Assembly: GCA_964484395.1 (NCBI GenBank)
Contig: CAZAFM010000014.1
Coordinates: 1-33,602, forward strand
From: CAZAFM01 sp964484395
GTDB taxonomy: Bacteria > Campylobacterota > Campylobacteria > Campylobacterales > CAZAFM01
DNA: 33,602 nt
Direction: 5' to 3'
Under the pieces are notes generated by a model. That model ran no database searches. It was given only the letters and a program-made list of their open reading frames with translations, and had not been told where the DNA came from. This document shows, piece by piece, positions 32,186 through 33,602 of the stretch. A program made the position numbers and the translations under genes. Every line of letters starts with the position of its first letter. The stretch's first letter is position 1.

Positions 32186-33475
32186 ATGATAGAATCAATT
32201 CTTTTAGAAGATAATCAGCACTGGACAAATCACTCTGTATATGATAAATATATCCCAAGAGCAATCGTACCTCAAGCAATGCAATATCTTAATACAAAAG
32301 AGATAGTAGCAATTATTGGGGCTAGAAGAGTTGGTAAATCAACTCTTGCAAAGTTACTTATTAAAAATCTTATCCAAGAGCAAAGTATAGATTCAAAGCA
32401 GATATTTTTTATCAATCTTGAAAAACCAGAATTTATCCCTTTTAAAAATAATCCTAGCTATCTTCAAGTGATATTTGATGAGTATCTTAAACTCGCCAAT
32501 CCAAACAGAGAACAAAAAATATATTTTTTTATCGATGAGATACAGATATTTGAGAATTGGGAGCTTTTTATCAAATCAAAATATGAAGCTTTGAATATAA
32601 AATTCATCATCACAGGGTCTAACTCTTCACTGCTTACCTCAAACTATGCGACTGCACTTACAGGAAGAGTCTTGCGACTACAATTAGATAGTTTTAGTTT
32701 TCAAGAGTTTTTGGAGTTTAAAAATATCCCTTATAAAACAGCCCTTGAGCGAACTCAATACAAAATAGACATCCAAAGGTATCTTGATGAGTATCTTCAA
32801 TGGGGCGGATACTACAGTGTTATATCAAATGATGATGAGATGATAAAAAAAGAGTATCTTAGACAGATTGCTGAGGATATTATCTTAAAAGATATAGTCC
32901 CAAGATACAATATCAAAAACTCTAGTGCTATAAAAGACCTTTTTTACTATCTTGTATCCAATACAACAACACTTATAAACTATTCAAATCTTGCAAAAAA
33001 AATCAATATTGATCCAAAGATGATAAAAGAGTATATTGGGTATTTTGAAGATAATTTTTTAATTGCAACTATTCCTCAATATCACAACAAGCTAACCGCA
33101 CAAATAACTTCATCAAAAAAGCTTTATCTCAATGATAACGGTTTTTTAAATATAGGTATAAATCGCTCAAGCGATAAAGGAAAAAGATTAGAAAATCTTG
33201 TATTTATTGAGCTTTATAAACAAGACAAGGAACTTACTTTTTTAAAAGATACCTATGAGTGTGATTTTTATACACAAAACACACTCTATCAAGTTGCTAC
33301 ATCTATTGAGGATGAGTCCGTGCGTAAAAGAGAGTTGCGAAGTTTTGGGTATTTTTTTAAGAATGAAAATAAAAAAAATATTCTTATTGTCCAAGATGCT
33401 TATAACCTAATGCATGACCAATATGAAAATGTAGAAATAATCCCTTTATATCAGTGGCTATTGGATGGGTACTAA
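32186..33475 (+). CDS. AAA-family ATPase with DUF4143 domain
   Basis: A 429-residue protein of the AAA_14/DUF4143 family, which is widespread and scattered in bacteria and archaea, usually as single genes, with no settled function. Walker A is GARRVGKST at 45-53, Walker B is IYFFIDEIQ with Asp117 and Glu118, and the sensor-like IITGSNSSLL follows. The C-terminal half (about 200-429) is the DUF4143 region, with a winged-helix-like part and a restriction-nuclease-like end (TYECDFYTQN, resembling the xExDF motif). AAAGG lies about 7 bases before the ATG. Its own promoter and patchy family distribution suggest an accessory gene. It converges with the next gene, overlapping its stop by 3-4 bases. 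Confidence 0.88.
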   Translation: MIESILLEDNQHWTNHSVYDKYIPRAIVPQAMQYLNTKEIVAIIGARRVGKSTLAKLLIKNLIQEQSIDSKQIFFINLEKPEFIPFKNNPSYLQVIFDEYLKLANPNREQKIYFFIDEIQIFENWELFIKSKYEALNIKFIITGSNSSLLTSNYATALTGRVLRLQLDSFSFQEFLEFKNIPYKTALERTQYKIDIQRYLDEYLQWGGYYSVISNDDEMIKKEYLRQIAEDIILKDIVPRYNIKNSSAIKDLFYYLVSNTTTLINYSNLAKKINIDPKMIKEYIGYFEDNFLIATIPQYHNKLTAQITSSKKLYLNDNGFLNIGINRSSDKGKRLENLVFIELYKQDKELTFLKDTYECDFYTQNTLYQVATSIEDESVRKRELRSFGYFFKNENKKNILIVQDAYNLMHDQYENVEIIPLYQWLLDGY

Positions 33476-33602
33476 AAAACCCACCCTCCTTGAACTAGTG
33501 CTTTAGTGTTATAACTATCTTCACTTAGTATTTCTGCTCCTCCTATCTTTTTAGCTATATAGGCGTTTATAAAAAACCCTTCATATGAGCCATAGTAGCT
33601 AA
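33472..33602 (-). CDS. C-terminal end of an unidentified gene (partial)
   Basis: On the minus strand an open frame enters from the right edge and ends at a TAG at 33472-33474, overlapping the ATPase stop. Forty-two residues are visible, containing SYYGSYEGFFINAYIAKKI and ending ALVQGGWVF. Codon use matches the neighbouring genes. I do not recognise the family from this fragment. Confidence 0.6.
   Translation of the reverse strand, partial: SYYGSYEGFFINAYIAKKIGGAEILSEDSYNTKALVQGGWVF

Noticed and set aside
32186..33475. Calling the AAA/DUF4143 gene part of a defence or toxin-antitoxin system
   Set aside because: No partner gene, phage gene or mobile-element feature is next to it; the family alone does not support that.

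Overview
The window is AT-rich, gene-dense bacterial chromosome. It looks like Campylobacterota (the former Epsilonproteobacteria), plausibly the Sulfurimonas/Sulfurovum side, though the genus cannot be fixed from sequence alone. The clues are the class II DAHP synthase, AcnB, a CetA/CetB-like energy-taxis pair, short ThiL and TruD proteins, and the order rpmH-rnpA-yidD-yidC-jag-mnmE. No tRNA, rRNA, insertion sequence, phage gene, CRISPR array or classical defence island is visible. No gene-free stretch exceeds 300 bases.

Layout. 1-3104: a large repetitive TbpB-like beta-rich surface protein. It is preceded in the same frame by the tail of another reading frame that ends in a single TAA and resembles one of the protein's own internal segments. 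3108-5002 (-): thiL-truD. 5085-6020 (+): sodB and a HiPIP gene. 6170-8026 (+): a membrane diguanylate cyclase with a periplasmic c-heme motif and a Cys-rich cytoplasmic domain. 8072-15380 (-): uppP, an orphan lipoamide-dehydrogenase-like flavoprotein, a BvgS-like sensor kinase and acnB. 15451-16875 (+): a biotin carboxylase of the PycA/AccC family. 16950-21523 (+): the L34/RNase P/YidC/Jag/MnmE cluster, in which rnpA has no ATG, GTG or TTG start. 21598-23791 (-): PAS protein, short membrane chemoreceptor and an Aat-like protein. 23914-25872 (+): a full-length Cache-type chemoreceptor. 25938-27290 (+): class II DAHP synthase. 27293-30966 (-): mipA-like, rmuC and a CorA-like protein. 31116-31985 (+): znuA behind two copies of a Fur-family-like operator. 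32186-33475 (+): an AAA ATPase with a DUF4143 domain. 33472-33602 (-): the C-terminal end of an unidentified gene.

Themes. Much of the window concerns sensing redox or energy state and moving or adapting in response: the heme cyclase, the BvgS-like kinase, the CetAB-like pair, a second chemoreceptor, SodB/HiPIP and zinc uptake. This sits among housekeeping genes for RNA processing, membrane protein insertion, cell wall lipid recycling, the TCA cycle and the shikimate pathway.

No complete new system can be claimed. The leads most worth following are the split surface protein, the noncanonical rnpA start, the Aat-like protein coupled to an energy-taxis pair, the twin operators at znuA, and the heme plus Cys-rich diguanylate cyclase.
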